Shown here piece after piece: positions 21,299 to 33,900 of a stretch of DNA of 64,000 nucleotides. A program made the translations under genes and the position numbers. A model generated the notes under the pieces. It searched no databases, had not been told where the DNA came from, and saw only the letters and a program-made list of their open reading frames with translations. Numbering within the stretch: the stretch's first letter is position 1; every line of letters begins with the position of its first letter. The DNA comes from Hirudinaria manillensis (Eukaryota > Annelida > Clitellata > Hirudinida > Hirudinidae), in NCBI GenBank assembly GCA_034509925.1, contig CM067532.1:6226142-6290141 (forward strand), in the 5' to 3' direction.

Positions 21299-23215
21299 GG
21301 CAACTAATGTGAACCCACTACAAAGAATCTTAGTCGTTCAAGAGGATCTATTTCAAAATCATGCCCATCATGTAAACTTGCAAAACTTCTATTGAAAAAA
21401 AAATTTAGACGATATCTTGAAACTTAATTTATATTTAGAATATTTTTGACAAAGACAAATTGTCTAAAAATTCACAAACCACTTTTTATTTCAGTTTCCA
21501 TTTTGTTGTCTAACGTCTAACAACATTTACATAAAATTTGAGACTTGAGCGTTGTATAATTATTGAAGTGGAAAATAACATAAAATAATCAAAAATATTT
21601 TCGTACAATCATTAAATTTAACACCAATCATAAGATTTTTGGATAAATCATTTTCCAATTAATAAAATTATGCGATTTTTTAAAGCTCCTCTTACGGTGC
21701 TGGTTGTCTAAAATCCCCACAAATGTAGGAATTCCATCTTTTCCAGCCTTCGTTAACGACGACAGCGTAATTAAATACTTTCACAAATAATTAAGAGGAA
21801 CGATGTTTGTAACACGGATTTCTTGCACAATGGGATCAACAAATTAATTTAGCGAGCCGTCCCCTAGTCCTTCCAATGTTCCTAGACTTATCCCACTATT
21901 CCTTACTTGTAAACCCACTTGTTCAAAATTTGGTGTTTAAAATATCTTTGGAATTATGTCCCATATAAAATGCGAAAAAGCCCAAAAAAGCAGACTCAAC
22001 CTGCTCTAAATTGAGATTGGAGCAGGAGAGCAAAATTCTAATTCAACAAAAATGAGTCTAAAATCTCATATGTGCATATCATTGCTAATCTAGGCATAAT
22101 TTATTCATAGCCCCTTTAAGCAGTTTACGTGCCACAGACTTAGACTTACGCAGAGAGAGATGAGGCATCACAATATGGTTTAATTCATAGACAACGTAAT
22201 AATTTACGACTTCATTATCAGAATTACGAAAATGGCAGGAGGATGCTTCGTATCAGATGCACATTTGAAAAGAACTTAATCACATAAGCATATGTTACAT
22301 AGCAGAAACCATTCAAACTAGCAGCAGGCAATACTTTCATGGAAAGCCAACCAGAATTAGTTAATGGCTAATATATTTCAAGCATAGATTTCAGGGGAAT
22401 AAAAAATTATGGAAAATAAAGCCGCTAAAAAGCTTAAAACATCGTAACGTGCTTATCTTTAATTAGATGTCTGTAAGGAAATGCATTGCAAATCAAAAAT
22501 CAAGAACGAAACCCACAACCAGACCAAGAAATACTTTTGAAAAAATCTTAAACAGACGTATATGCAAAGAAGTGTTGCTGCAAAATATATGGAATAAAAA
22601 ATCGTGACTTGTGTGTGTGTTTTTTTTTAAAGACATCTTTTCGATTATCCGAGTTTTCCGAGCAGGATGCGAGCGAGCGCAACAGTTTGGAAACACTGTT
22701 CTTTAGGAAATAGAAACATAAGGCATATCAAAAATGGTGTTGTCAGAGAGAACAGAGGTTGTTGTTGTTGTTGATGATGACTTTTCCCATCTTATCCCTG
22801 AAGCTCATCTCACTGGCCATGCAACTTTATTCAGGATAACAAACTGGGAACATCAATACTTGCATTATCATCATCATCATTTGGCAGATATCACAATGTA
22901 GAAAGTCTGGATAGGTAGCCTAAAGGATAAACAATTTTCATCAATTATATATCGAATAATAATGGTCGTATGATTTATTATACGTATAATTATTACATTA
23001 TCATAATGATTATTATAATATTATTGCAGAGGATATATTAATATATTATATAATTATTATATTGTAATTATATAATATAATATATTATACGTATAATAAA
23101 TTATACAACTAATAACCAAATAACACCAATCTCTACAAAAGTATTTTCAAAAAACTTAATCACCATTGATGATGTAAAAAAATCAAATCTGGTTAAAACA
23201 TGAAACTCACTTTTT
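21299..23215. other. intergenic between DYNLT2B and RAP2, no gene seen
   Basis: AT-rich spacer. It holds the upstream region of DYNLT2B, a short GTT/GAT-rich patch near 22755-22775, and an inverted repeat at 22973-23101 listed separately. A minus-strand AATAAA at 22974-22979 could end the RAP2 transcript. Confidence 0.55.
22973..23101. repeat. 18-bp inverted repeat around a very AT-rich core
   Basis: The arm 22973-22990 (ATTTATTATACGTATAAT) is the exact reverse complement of 23084-23101. The 93-base interior is almost pure A/T. It could be a small foldback/MITE-like element or a chance structure in AT-rich DNA. Confidence 0.7.
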
Positions 23216-25896
23216 TCATAAAATTGAACAACACCCTGAGCTTGACTTTGAAGAGGCAGCAGTCATTTCGCGAACTATCTCTATGAAAACCTCGTTCACG
23301 TCTGGAGTGGTTTTTGCAGAGGATTCTATGAACGGACATCCCCACTGTCTGGCCAGTGTCAGTCCGTCTTTAAATGCGACCTAAAAATTATTAAGCGAAA
23401 TAAGTAAGACATCAACAACATGCAATCCTTTGTTGAATTTTTGAAGGTTCAAATGACTTAAAATTTATTGCTTCTTATCTTCTTAGGGCTCAGTTGACCT
23501 TGTAAATAATCTCAATAAATCTCTGGCCAGTGTAATTGTAATTCTAGATGCCAACAATGGAGTTCTTTGAAGTTAAATGTAATGTCTCAACCATGCATAC
23601 ACATCACTTATTGAATCGGTGACATGATAAGTTGCTTTTTTAAATTCAAATTTGCACTAAAATGTAATTTTATAATTTATAACGTTATTCCCAACATTTC
23701 TTGCATTAAAAAACTTTAGTTTGCACAATTTAAAGTAATACTTTTAAAAAATGTAAGCAAAACTAAGCATTGGAAAATTCCCCACCTCCTGCTGTATGAT
23801 GCTGAAGAGTCTAAATTTTGGTGTGAAAACCACACATGAAGATTTTAGATTATGTTAGTAAATATGGAAAGTTTATTGCACTTTGTTGAACTGAGCCGAC
23901 ACTGTGATGATGTCAGATTCATTGCTTAATTGTTTTCCTTGATGCAGATTGAACTTCAAAGGACTATCAACCAACATTAATGACAACAAATCCTGTTAAT
24001 CTCATCATGAAAGGTAAACAAGCCATCATTTTTCTTCTAAACAAATGGAAGAACCATTGTCTCTCTAAATGCAAAGATTAACTGAGAGGCTTCTTCAGTT
24101 AATTAGACATAAAAGTAGGATGTGATATGACTTAAAGGGATCACATGATGACATCATCATCAATTTATGATTGGTACCCCACGTCTCAAGATGAAGAGAT
24201 TTATCAAGTAATGATTACAACATGTTTTAGATGTTTGTAGTTTGAAAGAAATCAATTAATAATCAGCTTACTGCATATAAAGAGTAATACGAAGATAGAT
24301 ATTAATAATAATATTAATAATATGTGTATAGCGCCTTGCGTGTGAGCTACGGGAGTGCTGAAGAATAAGTTATACAATGGAGATCCAACAGTTTCTAAAA
24401 TATAATGCAATTTTTTCATACATTGACAATTGTTGAAAATACAAAAAATCCAAAGATAGGACGGAAAATTCCTCTAAAATAATATCAAATTGGATAGGAG
24501 AATGTTCACAAAGAAATTATATAAAAGGGTCACAAGAATTATTAATCAAAACATTTTAATATCAGAAATTCTGGATATTTGAAAAGAAAATAACAAATTC
24601 TGATTCAGGAGAGATAAGTGAAAAAGATTGTTGGAAATAATCTCAACAAGAATAAAGAAAAAAAAACAGATTAATCTGAGAGAACAAAACATGGTGCCAA
24701 TGTAAATGTTATCTAATTTGGAGATATTTGAGCCAGCCAGATCTGCATGTGGCTTTCAATGGTTATCCAAACAACATTGACACTGCCAGTGATACTCACA
24801 TGACTTTGTATTATTAGTCCCTAGTCAAAAAAATATTATGCAGAACATATTAAAATGATTTACAAATCTTAAATTATTTGCTTCATCTTATTAAACTTCA
24901 AATAAGCTTCAGCCATACTGTCTTTGAATAATTTTGAAAAAATTGTGCACATCTTATGTTTAATTACTCTCTGCACTGGTTAAATATTTTTACCCTAAAA
25001 TTTGGACGAGTGAGAAAAGCTGGAGCAGTCTTGAAATTTTGAAAGAAACATTGAAATGCACATTATTCAAGCAAACTGAAATATCTATTTTAACTCAAAA
25101 GTTAATCCAATAGTGGATTTATTAACAAGTGCACAAATTGTAACCATTGCTTTTTGCTGGGAAATATATTTTCACGATCTTATTAGATCATCTGCTGATG
25201 AGATCCAAACTGTTGAATCCTTGTTTTTAATTCATGAATGCAGCAGATTTGCTCAGCTTTTATTTACCATCTTCAAAGTTTGCAAACCACAAAAGAATTA
25301 CTTATTACCATTTTTAAACAGCCCATTCAATAACTTCTAAATATTTAGCTTACATCTTAAATTTGTTTTGAAAATAAGCACATGGCACTTACTCCATCAA
25401 GTTTGTTTCTATCAAATATTTGTAATATCATTGACTTGTTAAATATTTACTATAATATATACACATTTGATTGTTTTACCACAATTAAGTTTATATTTAA
25501 AACAAAAATTAAAAAACTTACCTCTCTTTGTTCTTCTAAATCTCTCTTGTTTCCAACAAGAATTATAGGAACCTTCGGTCTCCTCTTTACTCGAATGATT
25601 TGATCTTTCATTGATCGAATGTCATAAAAAGTTTGCAAGCTTGCAATACTATACACAACAACAAAGCCTTGTCCATTTTTTATATACAAATCTCGCATGG
25701 AAGCAAATTGTTCTGTACCAGCAGTATCTAGGATTTCTAGGACTGAAGGTTCTCCATCAACTTCAATTTCTTTTCTATAGAAATCTTCAACTGTGGGATC
25801 ATAACGTTCTATAAAAGTCCCAGTGACAAATTTCACCGTCAAAGCACTTTTTCCGACACCACCGCTGCCCAAAACAACTGCTTTCAACTCCCTCAT
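23216..25896 (-). CDS. RAP2: RAP2 small GTPase (179 aa, 2 exons)
   Basis: Ras-family switch protein acting at membranes in signalling to kinases such as TNIK/MAP4K4. Minus-strand exons: 25896-25522 (125 codons) and 23380-23216 (55 codons including stop), joined by a 2141-base GT-AG intron. G1 P-loop GSGGVGKS (residues 10-17), effector loop YDPTVEDFY with Phe39, the residue that separates RAP2 from RAP1 (Ser in RAP1), switch [16 protein letters not shown]4 NKRD where most relatives have NKxD, and G5 ESSAK. The C-terminus is GCCSIL: a CaaX box with final Leu, predicting geranylgeranylation, next to a second Cys suited to palmitoylation as in RAP2 proteins. Vertebrate RAP2 is 183 aa. An RR in VKRRPKVP and a shortened C-terminal linker are the main differences. 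Confidence 0.96.
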
Positions 25897-28350
25897 CTTT
25901 GGGTATACTCTGGCCCACTAAGTATAATCCTTCCGTATTCTTTTTGAGCAAAATGCGTCTAAAATTCACAAAGCTTCATTTAGAAATCAAACTCCCAAAA
26001 ATATCTTGTGCGCTACCAATACGAACTCCGATTGATACAAGAAATTCATAAGACAAATACACTTTTACAACTCTTGAATCCTCGAGCGATAAATAAAAAC
26101 TTATTAGACGGGGAGCGGACCCGAAGCGCAACTACTTGTCGGACGACAAAAATACAAATGCTCAAATATGGATTCCAACATTTATAAATTATCAATCATC
26201 CATTCACGTGAAATATTAGATTAGTCAGCATTATAAAAGTGCCTGCGGTAGTCTGGTGGGCGGGCGTCTACTCAGCCCTGCATTGTTGAGACCAATTCTT
26301 GGTGTCATTATTAATCGGCTGTTTCAATTAGCATATGGATCTTTTGATAATTTCGTCATAGCTTTCCCTCAGTTGGACAGACGTAACCAGTTTTAAATTT
26401 AGCTTCCGGATTCGCAGCCACTCGGGAATATCGAGATGTTAAAACATTTTGTAATTCCTACGATAATATTACTTATATTATTTAACTTCAACACTAAATT
26501 TCGATCACGATTAATGGTCAACTCATTTTCACTCCCCAAGTCAAGCTATAGATAGCTAATGAAATCGCTCTTTATACACATTCGGCACATTTCATGGATT
26601 TATTCAGAAATTAAAGAGCGAATAATTAATAATGCATAAATTAGGACTCAGGCTTGGTAAAATTGAATTTATTCTACAAGATTAATTAGTACAATTTTAT
26701 CTTCTTTGGTGCAAAGACTGATGAGATCTAACTACCCTGGATCATGTTATCGGTCGCACCCGGATAGAAGTTGCGATGACAAATTACCGAGCATTAGGGG
26801 CAAATACTGGTAGAACCTTGAACAGTCTGGCTAAATCTGTGCTATCACTAATGCATGACATTCTAGACACACAATCATTTTATCAGTGATTTGCCAGTGC
26901 GATAAATACGATCCAATTGAGTCTGATGTCAGCGAATACAATTCTGTATCTAAATAATGATGCCTCACTGGTTCTGGAATGGAATCGATTTGCCGGGAGA
27001 CATGTTATGAGATCAATTATTGATTGATTTAGGCGCCTCATTATCTTTATTTTTCTGGCCAGTGAGCAGCCGAGAAGTTGAGGTTGGGGCCTAAGCAGGG
27101 AACAATCAACTGGCTCGTAATTGTGTAATAAATCACTTCTCGCAACCTATTTCGACAATCACTGAACAACGGATTTAAGAAAAGTGCTTATTTTTATGCT
27201 TAAATTTTTTTTCCCACCGGAACACGTCCATATTGCTTTTTGAAGCACCATTTCCGATTTCCTTTTAAGCGATGAATTTTGATAACAGATTAATTTAGAC
27301 ACCTATCGAACAACATGAAAAATAATCTAAACATTTTCAAAAAATCCGAAGTGCAGCTTTGAAATTTTTTTAATGGGATGAGTCGAGTTTACCTTGGAGG
27401 GAGTACAGGTAGAACTAAAATACAAAACATGATTGATCGCTGGGACGTGCCTCCATTTTGAGTAGAAAATTCTTTATTTTCGGTGCAACCATTTCAGAAT
27501 TATTTTCCACGTTTAATATCACAACTGTTAGCTGCAATTTAATCAATGTAAATAATGCAAAAGACGGTGATGACAATGTGACGATACTGGTTATGGTCGG
27601 TGACATGAGGACATTTCCAGAGACGAAAACACTTTTCCCCAGGATTGGTTTGACCGCTTCGCACATCCAATTCACGAGGGTTGCAAACCAATTACTTGGC
27701 GCTGATTTTTAATGATTATATTTTCTGCAACTCGTTAGAAATAATTGCCAATAATATTATTTCCATTTACGTTTTTTTTTGATTTATACGAATTAATGTG
27801 GACAATGCATTATTAAGAGACACATCAACGATAGGCATGATAATGATCAGAAATATCTCGTTGATGTGAGAGGAATAAGCGGGGAAATGATGACGCGAGC
27901 ACCGGCAACAAGAGGAAGGAAATAACCGCTCATAAGCGCAGACGAACGCCATCCGTCAGGACATGCTGCGTTTAATACTTGGAATCTCTGCAATGGATTC
28001 GCTTTTTCAAGTAAACATTCCATCTCTCCTCTTTGTCTTTTGCTCGGTTCTACGATCAATCGTTGAGCAAATAATTGGAATAAATAATTCTTTCTATTTC
28101 AACATACTGGAACGCATTGAACGACGTCGAATAAACTTTTAATATGAAAACTGCAACATAAAGTTCCCTTCTCTTATCTTGAAGTTGTCACGACCTCATT
28201 GAACTTCTTGAGTGGATGGATGGATAGACGGACGGACGGATGAATGAGCTCTATTACGCAAGGACTTGATTGAACAGTTTCGTACTAATGGTTTTGCTTT
28301 TGAAATACACCAGATGGCAGTGCATTTCTTCACCGCCGCTCCATCTTGTA

Positions 28351-29785
28351 TCACGTGACAACGACTATTAATAACAATCGAATGCATGACTCAAACATGC
28401 CAGCAGAAAATGACGTCATCGCTCATCATACCTGGTCGTGTCCAATCAGCAGGCGAGTAACAACTCTTGCATAAATAAAAGTTGACAGCACCGAGGAAAC
28501 ACCAAGGAGACACGAGGGAAATCGAAAGGATGGTCGAAATCGTAGGACTTCATTGACATGTAAAGTCCATGGCCAAAATGAGAGGAAGCTGAATTTACGA
28601 AGAGAACATCTGCCGTCTTTCAATTTGCTCACTCGTCATCACCGGTCAGCGACAGAAAGCAAGCAAACGAAATATTTCCTTCTATTTCGAAAAATAATTA
28701 TTTCTTCTTCTCTCCGTGGCAACAATTCTCCTCAAAGCGGAATTTTTATCGGAAACAATTTCATTGGAGTCTTTCCACTTGCGTCCAAGTGCATGTTGGA
28801 AGAAAAAGAATCCTCACTTTTTCCACGTTGTCCGTCTTACTGAACCTCTGCTCACGTGACAAAAACCAGCGGAAGGAGGCAATGCTGAGATACGACTGGC
28901 ATTAAGAGCAGGATGCGCCTAAAAATTGTCTTGGAAAATCAAGAATGAGTGTCGTGATCAAGAATTTGAACGGCTCAAATCAATCTAAGTTGAGACCGTC
29001 GATGAACGAAAGACGAGCACATTCTTGGCTGCAAATTTCTTTTGTCAGTACGAGAAGTCTGGCCTGGTTTTCAGGCAAAAACTTTTAAAATTCCAATCCT
29101 TTCCTGCAATTTTTTTAAATGGAAAGAAAGGAAATCTAGAGTTTTTATTCATTAAATTTACTAAACTCTTAAAGCTGCTTTTTTCCCCGACAAGAGTCAA
29201 CGTTTTTTGCTTGCCATGCTTGTTGGTCCGTGGAAGAATTCGCCTCAAAATTGCCTTAATTTACCGATTTTGTTCTGAAAACCTCCATTAAAACATCAGT
29301 TTAAAGTCACGATTCTGCAAAAGTTCTTGAAGTTGTGACCAGCAGAGACATCAATAAACTATCAATAAACAAGGAAATGGCATTTAATAGCATTAAAGCA
29401 ATAACATTTCGCTATCGATCAAGTTACGACTTCAATAAGAAAGACTCCAGTTGAAGAAGCAAATTGACAAGAACTGGAAGAGAGGCAACGGAGTAAACTT
29501 GAGAGTTGTCTCTGTCCTCTCCAGGGGACGATTTATTCCATGCGTCATTGTAAAAAGAATTCTTTCCTGGAATAAAATATTTCCAACACTTTCCTTCGAC
29601 AATAACCATCCAATGGTTGCTCAACGAGTGTCCAGCCCCCACTTCCTCCCCAACACACCCCCAAGTTTCAAGGTCACCCGACCGACCTTTACCTACTTAA
29701 AGGTTCCGAACGCCGTCTAGACTCACGCTCGAAGCGGTAAAACAGATAATCAGTCAATCACGTGATCAAGTCATCGATCACGTGA
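28351..29785. promoter_or_regulatory. cluster of four TCACGTGA boxes with CRE and AP-1 sites
   Basis: Perfect TCACGTGA palindromes occur at 28351-28358, 28852-28859, 29758-29765 and 29778-29785. A full CRE, TGACGTCA, is at 28411-28418 and an AP-1-type ATGACTCA at 28386-28393. TCACGTGA is the core bound by USF, TFE/MITF and related bHLH-zip factors. The sites are seen directly; that they act as a regulatory module is inference. Confidence 0.4.
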
Positions 29786-29903
29786 CAGCCCGATCAATCA
29801 AAGCCTGCCAAACGCATGGAGTGCTGCTTTTATGAATGGAAGAGCGGCTAAATCATGGAGAGAGGCGACGCGAACTAGTTATGCCATCTCACTTGCGTTT
29901 CCA

Positions 29904-30073
29904 GGTATCGTGATGCTGATGAGGAGGAGGAGGAGGAGGAGAACGACGACGATAATGAGGATGATGAGACGAAGGATGGCAGTTGGTATAACAGTGATGA
30001 CAGTTTGAATCCGAATGGATTCACTGGGTCAGTTGGAGCGCTCAGTTGGGCAGAAAATAACGGCGCCAGATGA
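29904..30073 (+). CDS. possible acidic 3'-terminal exon (weak)
   Basis: After a splice-acceptor-like TTTCCAG the frame reads YRDADEEEEEEN, then DDDDNEDDETKDG, SWYNSDDSLN and a less biased ending before TGA. The acidic run could simply be a GAG/GAC microsatellite read in frame. No upstream exon was found. Listed because the sequence after the repeat stays plausible as protein. Confidence 0.15.
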
Positions 30074-30601
30074 ACATACGCGGCCTGCATTGACCATAGT
30101 GGCTCTCGATAACTGTTTTCAAGAGAGGAGCATGTGTAGGATAGGAGTGAAATTCAAAGAATAACGACGTCGATAAATCCAATCACGGCAATTATTGTAA
30201 CTAAACAGTAATATTTATAAATTTACGCAGCAATTCTAGGTCGGCACTCTCACTTCTCGCCGTCTCCCTTTCAGTTCGTATGAAGAATTACGTCTATCAA
30301 GAAGAACATCCAGCCAAGACCCGCGAAACCATGGCAACCGAGGCATCGGGCGAATCACGCTGGAAAGTAAAAGCACGAATCTAGTTTCGGAAACGTTTTT
30401 CGTCTTCCAGGCCGTAATGTCGTCCGTCGAAGATGAGAACGACAAACATCGACGAGACGTTCTTAAGCCTCAACAAATGACTCGATTTGTCGTCGAAAGT
30501 TGGAGGCAAAAGGGAGCAGAAATTTAATGAACTAAGAAGCCCCTCGTGTCGTAGCTTCTCGGTCGTCTCGAAACCGACTCGAATCTCCATCACTATCAAC
30601 A

Positions 30602-30623
30602 CCTTCTTCTTCTTCTTCTTCTT
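30602..30623. repeat. (CTT)n microsatellite
   Basis: About 22 bases of CTT units. Confidence 0.85.
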
Positions 30624-30682
30624 CTGTGCAAACGTTTCCAGAGTGCTGGAGATATTCTCTTCTGTAATTGGCAGTTTCCAGG

Positions 30683-30907
30683 ATGCATTCGAAGCGAAGG
30701 TTCGTCCTTCAGACGCTGAAGTCTTTCTTGTGGCTTCTGTCGACGGCGTCATGGACGAGCAGTTACGAGGACGCCACGACGACCAGAGTGAGACACGTGA
30801 CTTCGAGAATCAAGACAGGAAATGACGTCATTTCGAGCAGGTTCGAGGAAGTTGTTCAATTGAAAGGAGAGGAAATTGACGAACTCCACGTCATCGTCCA
30901 TCACCGG
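30683..30907 (+). CDS. possible first coding exon of a secreted or membrane protein (75 codons)
   Basis: From ATG 30683 the frame encodes a basic start (MHSKRRF), a hydrophobic stretch (VLQTLKSFLWLLSTASW) resembling a signal peptide, and a polar segment ending in ELHVIVHHR. It stops exactly at a strong donor, CGG|GTGAGT at 30908, in phase 0. The exon is richer in C and G than the surroundings and contains a CRE (TGACGTCA, 30823-30830). I do not recognise the protein and found no matching second exon, so any downstream part would lie across a long intron. Overlapping open frames on the minus strand make chance coding possible. Confidence 0.3.
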
Positions 30908-33900
30908 GTGAGTCGTTTGTTGTTGTTGTTGTTGTTTCTTATCGTAGTTGTTTGTTCTTATTTTTATATTATTCTCAAGTTCATAGTTAATTAACCATCA
31001 CTATTATTAATATCCTTAAAAGTTAGTCAATCGATTAGTAAATCAAAGTACGTTGCATAACTGAGATGATTTGAAGTGATAAACGAAATTTATCTTATTT
31101 ATCCAACAATTATAACAACTTATGGCTTAAAAATATATCTGTTCAAAACACTGTGGTTTATAAACGATAAAATATTTTACGAAACTATGAATTTCAATGA
31201 AACATTTAAAATTCAATTCAATTTGTTTTAATTTATTTTAAAATTCGAATTAAAATATATTAAATACTAATATAAACATAAAGTCATCGAAAAAGTATTT
31301 ATAGCGAGATGTTCTCAAAACATTTCACACGTTAAATCACGCATTAACATCGCAAAAGTTCTTGGCATTTTTTGTTGTTTTTTTTTTATAATTTCCGAAA
31401 AAATTGGCAAAAAAGAGAAAAAGTTTCGAAAGAATTTGTCCTTTCAAGAAGACAAGGATTTGTGGGTTCAGAAGTTATCGATTGGTGCTCGATGTCACCT
31501 CAACTTTGAAACTCTTGACTTTGAACGTCATGTTTTTCATTCAAGTTTTACTTTCTATGAACGACATTTTTTTTTGGATTATTTTCATCTTCTGAAGAGG
31601 GTGAAGATGATTTTCGTTACCATCGTCACATCACAGCCATTTTTCGTTCGAACGTTTGAGGGATTGTACTTGATTGGATTGTTTATGTTTATTATGTTGG
31701 TTATTAACTAAAAATATAAATTGGGAAAGTCTCAAATCGGAGCATTTTATCCTCTCCTCGATGATAACAGAGCTTCTTCATTTTTCATTCGAAGAATTTA
31801 TGTTCCGCGGGCAATATTCCATCACGTTCCTAGGGAGCAATATTTAAGAACTGTCACCAGGTGGATATTTCCAAGAAATGTCTTTTGGCCGTTCAGACAC
31901 GACCTCAACATGTCCATATTCTAACAAGCTCTAAAGCCAATTTCAGCTGAATTCGTGCTCTCCCATCCGTTCAACTGTTTCGACTTTCGGACTTCATTGA
32001 GACTTTTATTGATTTCATTCCAACCAAAGTTCACCTTTAAGGTCAAGTCGGGCGAAGGTTTAAGGGAAAATCATCTTTTCCCGAAATGAAGACGTATTCA
32101 GTTGGAAATATTTCATAGAGTTCACCTTTTCAAATTAAATTATTTTTGTTTATCTTGAAGTAAAGTTTTTTGTTTTGTTTTTTTTTTTAACATTTGAGAA
32201 GCTATTTGAGAGCAAGTCATAAAGCGAATAAACTCATTATTATTTGCTTATTTATTTTATTTTTACCTATTTATTTGGCTTAATTTTGATACAAAAAATT
32301 AGAAAAAAGAGCACGTAAAAATTGTGATGATGGCAATTTCCAGGAAAATCCAGGAAAACACTGTTGTGTTACCGTTGACTGTGTTGCTGTTGTGTTGTTG
32401 TTGGTGCTGCTGCTGTTGTTGGTGCTGCCGATGCTGTTGTTGTTGTTGTGCTGCATCACAAACTCCGGTCGTAATTCTTCGACCAATGTCTCAGAACTGA
32501 CAGGGATATTTCAAGATGTCCATTTACTCCCCTTCAGCGGAATAATCCTCATTTTATTCATGGGCTGACACCCCCTTGTCTCGTACAATGGACTAATCCC
32601 CACCTCCCTTTGATGTTTGGCGTACGTTCCACAAGAGGCGTTTGTTGACACTTAATTTTTTTCTGGCGGGGGGTGCTCTTGCTTTTCTAAAAAATAGATG
32701 ATGATTGGTTATCGTGATTGTTACGTGATTTCTTGTGTCCTGTAATTTCTTCCGCGAACGATTCTGGCAATAAAAATATGATGAAAGCACGAAGTTAAAA
32801 ATTGAGGAGCTTCGCCGTTGGCCATATTTATTATTCGATATTTTATCTCCAGAGAATCACAACCATCACAAGCATCACCATTGCAATCATTCTGCGTACC
32901 TCGAATATTGAAATAGCACAAGGACTTGTAGCTTTCGAGCAATTTGTCTTGTCACAATGTTCAACGGGAACTCGCTGATGCATCATTTATTAGGTAAAAA
33001 AATGCATTCCAGTGGATGCAGCGCAAAATGCAAAAATTGTAAGAAAATAATTTCCAAAATTATTCCAACAAAATTATTTACAAAAAGTAATGAAAGTATT
33101 TTGAATAAAAAATTATTAACCAAAATTGTAACAGAATTATTTTGAAAATTGCAATAAAATTATTCCGAAAGTGTAACAGAATTAATTCCAAAATCGTACC
33201 AAAATCGTACCAAAATTATTCCCAAATTGTAGCAAAAATCATTTTAAAAATTGTAATAAAAATAATTCCAATCTCAATGAAGTAATTCGAACGAATAGAA
33301 ATTTCAACTTGAAGAGCGAACGTTAGGAATGCAGGCGTACATACATCGTATATTGAACGACCCCATAAATAAATAAAATAATTAATTAATTAAATAAATA
33401 AAAAAGATTTTTAAAAACGTGGAATTATTCGAAGGGACAGGCAAATGTTTTGATCTTAAAAAAGATTGTTTTGTTCTAAAAACAAAAAAAAATAATAAAA
33501 ATATAAAATATAAAAGCCAATGTTCACCAACCAATGTAAAGCCAACCACTAAAGGGGTCCGCTCGAAGGAAATCAGAGTCCACGTGAACAAATGGTTCGC
33601 TGGAAATCAACTCCCCGACATTCAAAATAACTTCCTTTAAACTTTCTTTTCATTTATCTGAATTTTTTTGTTTTGTTTTTATATAGAAAAATGTCTTTTA
33701 ATTAATTATTTATTTATTTGTTTATCCTGAATAGGAATCCCACATCGGTTAACTTTAATTTAAAAAAAATTTATTCCAGCGGTTTCAGCTCCAACTGTTC
33801 TTGTGTGTCCAGAGAGAAAACTATGATTTTATGGATTTAATAAGCATGTCCCCGATTCATAATTATTAATAACCAACTTAATTATTCATCAGTCTTAGTG

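Larger units (their letters stand above)
25897..30682. other. gene-poor stretch with clustered bHLH/bZIP-type sites
   Basis: No recognisable protein gene. It includes the upstream flank of RAP2, a short GGAT/GGAC run near 28212-28245, and a set of palindromic TCACGTGA, TGACGTCA and ATGACTCA sites between 28.35 and 29.8 kb. A CTT microsatellite lies at 30602-30623. Confidence 0.5.

Noticed and set aside
27415-27712. Overlapping 84-86 codon frames on both strands
   Set aside because: No domain, no splice context and mirror-image openness, as expected of chance frames.
31436-31711. 91-codon frame rich in Phe
   Set aside because: No ATG at its start, no recognisable family and no acceptor consistent with the candidate exon at 30683.
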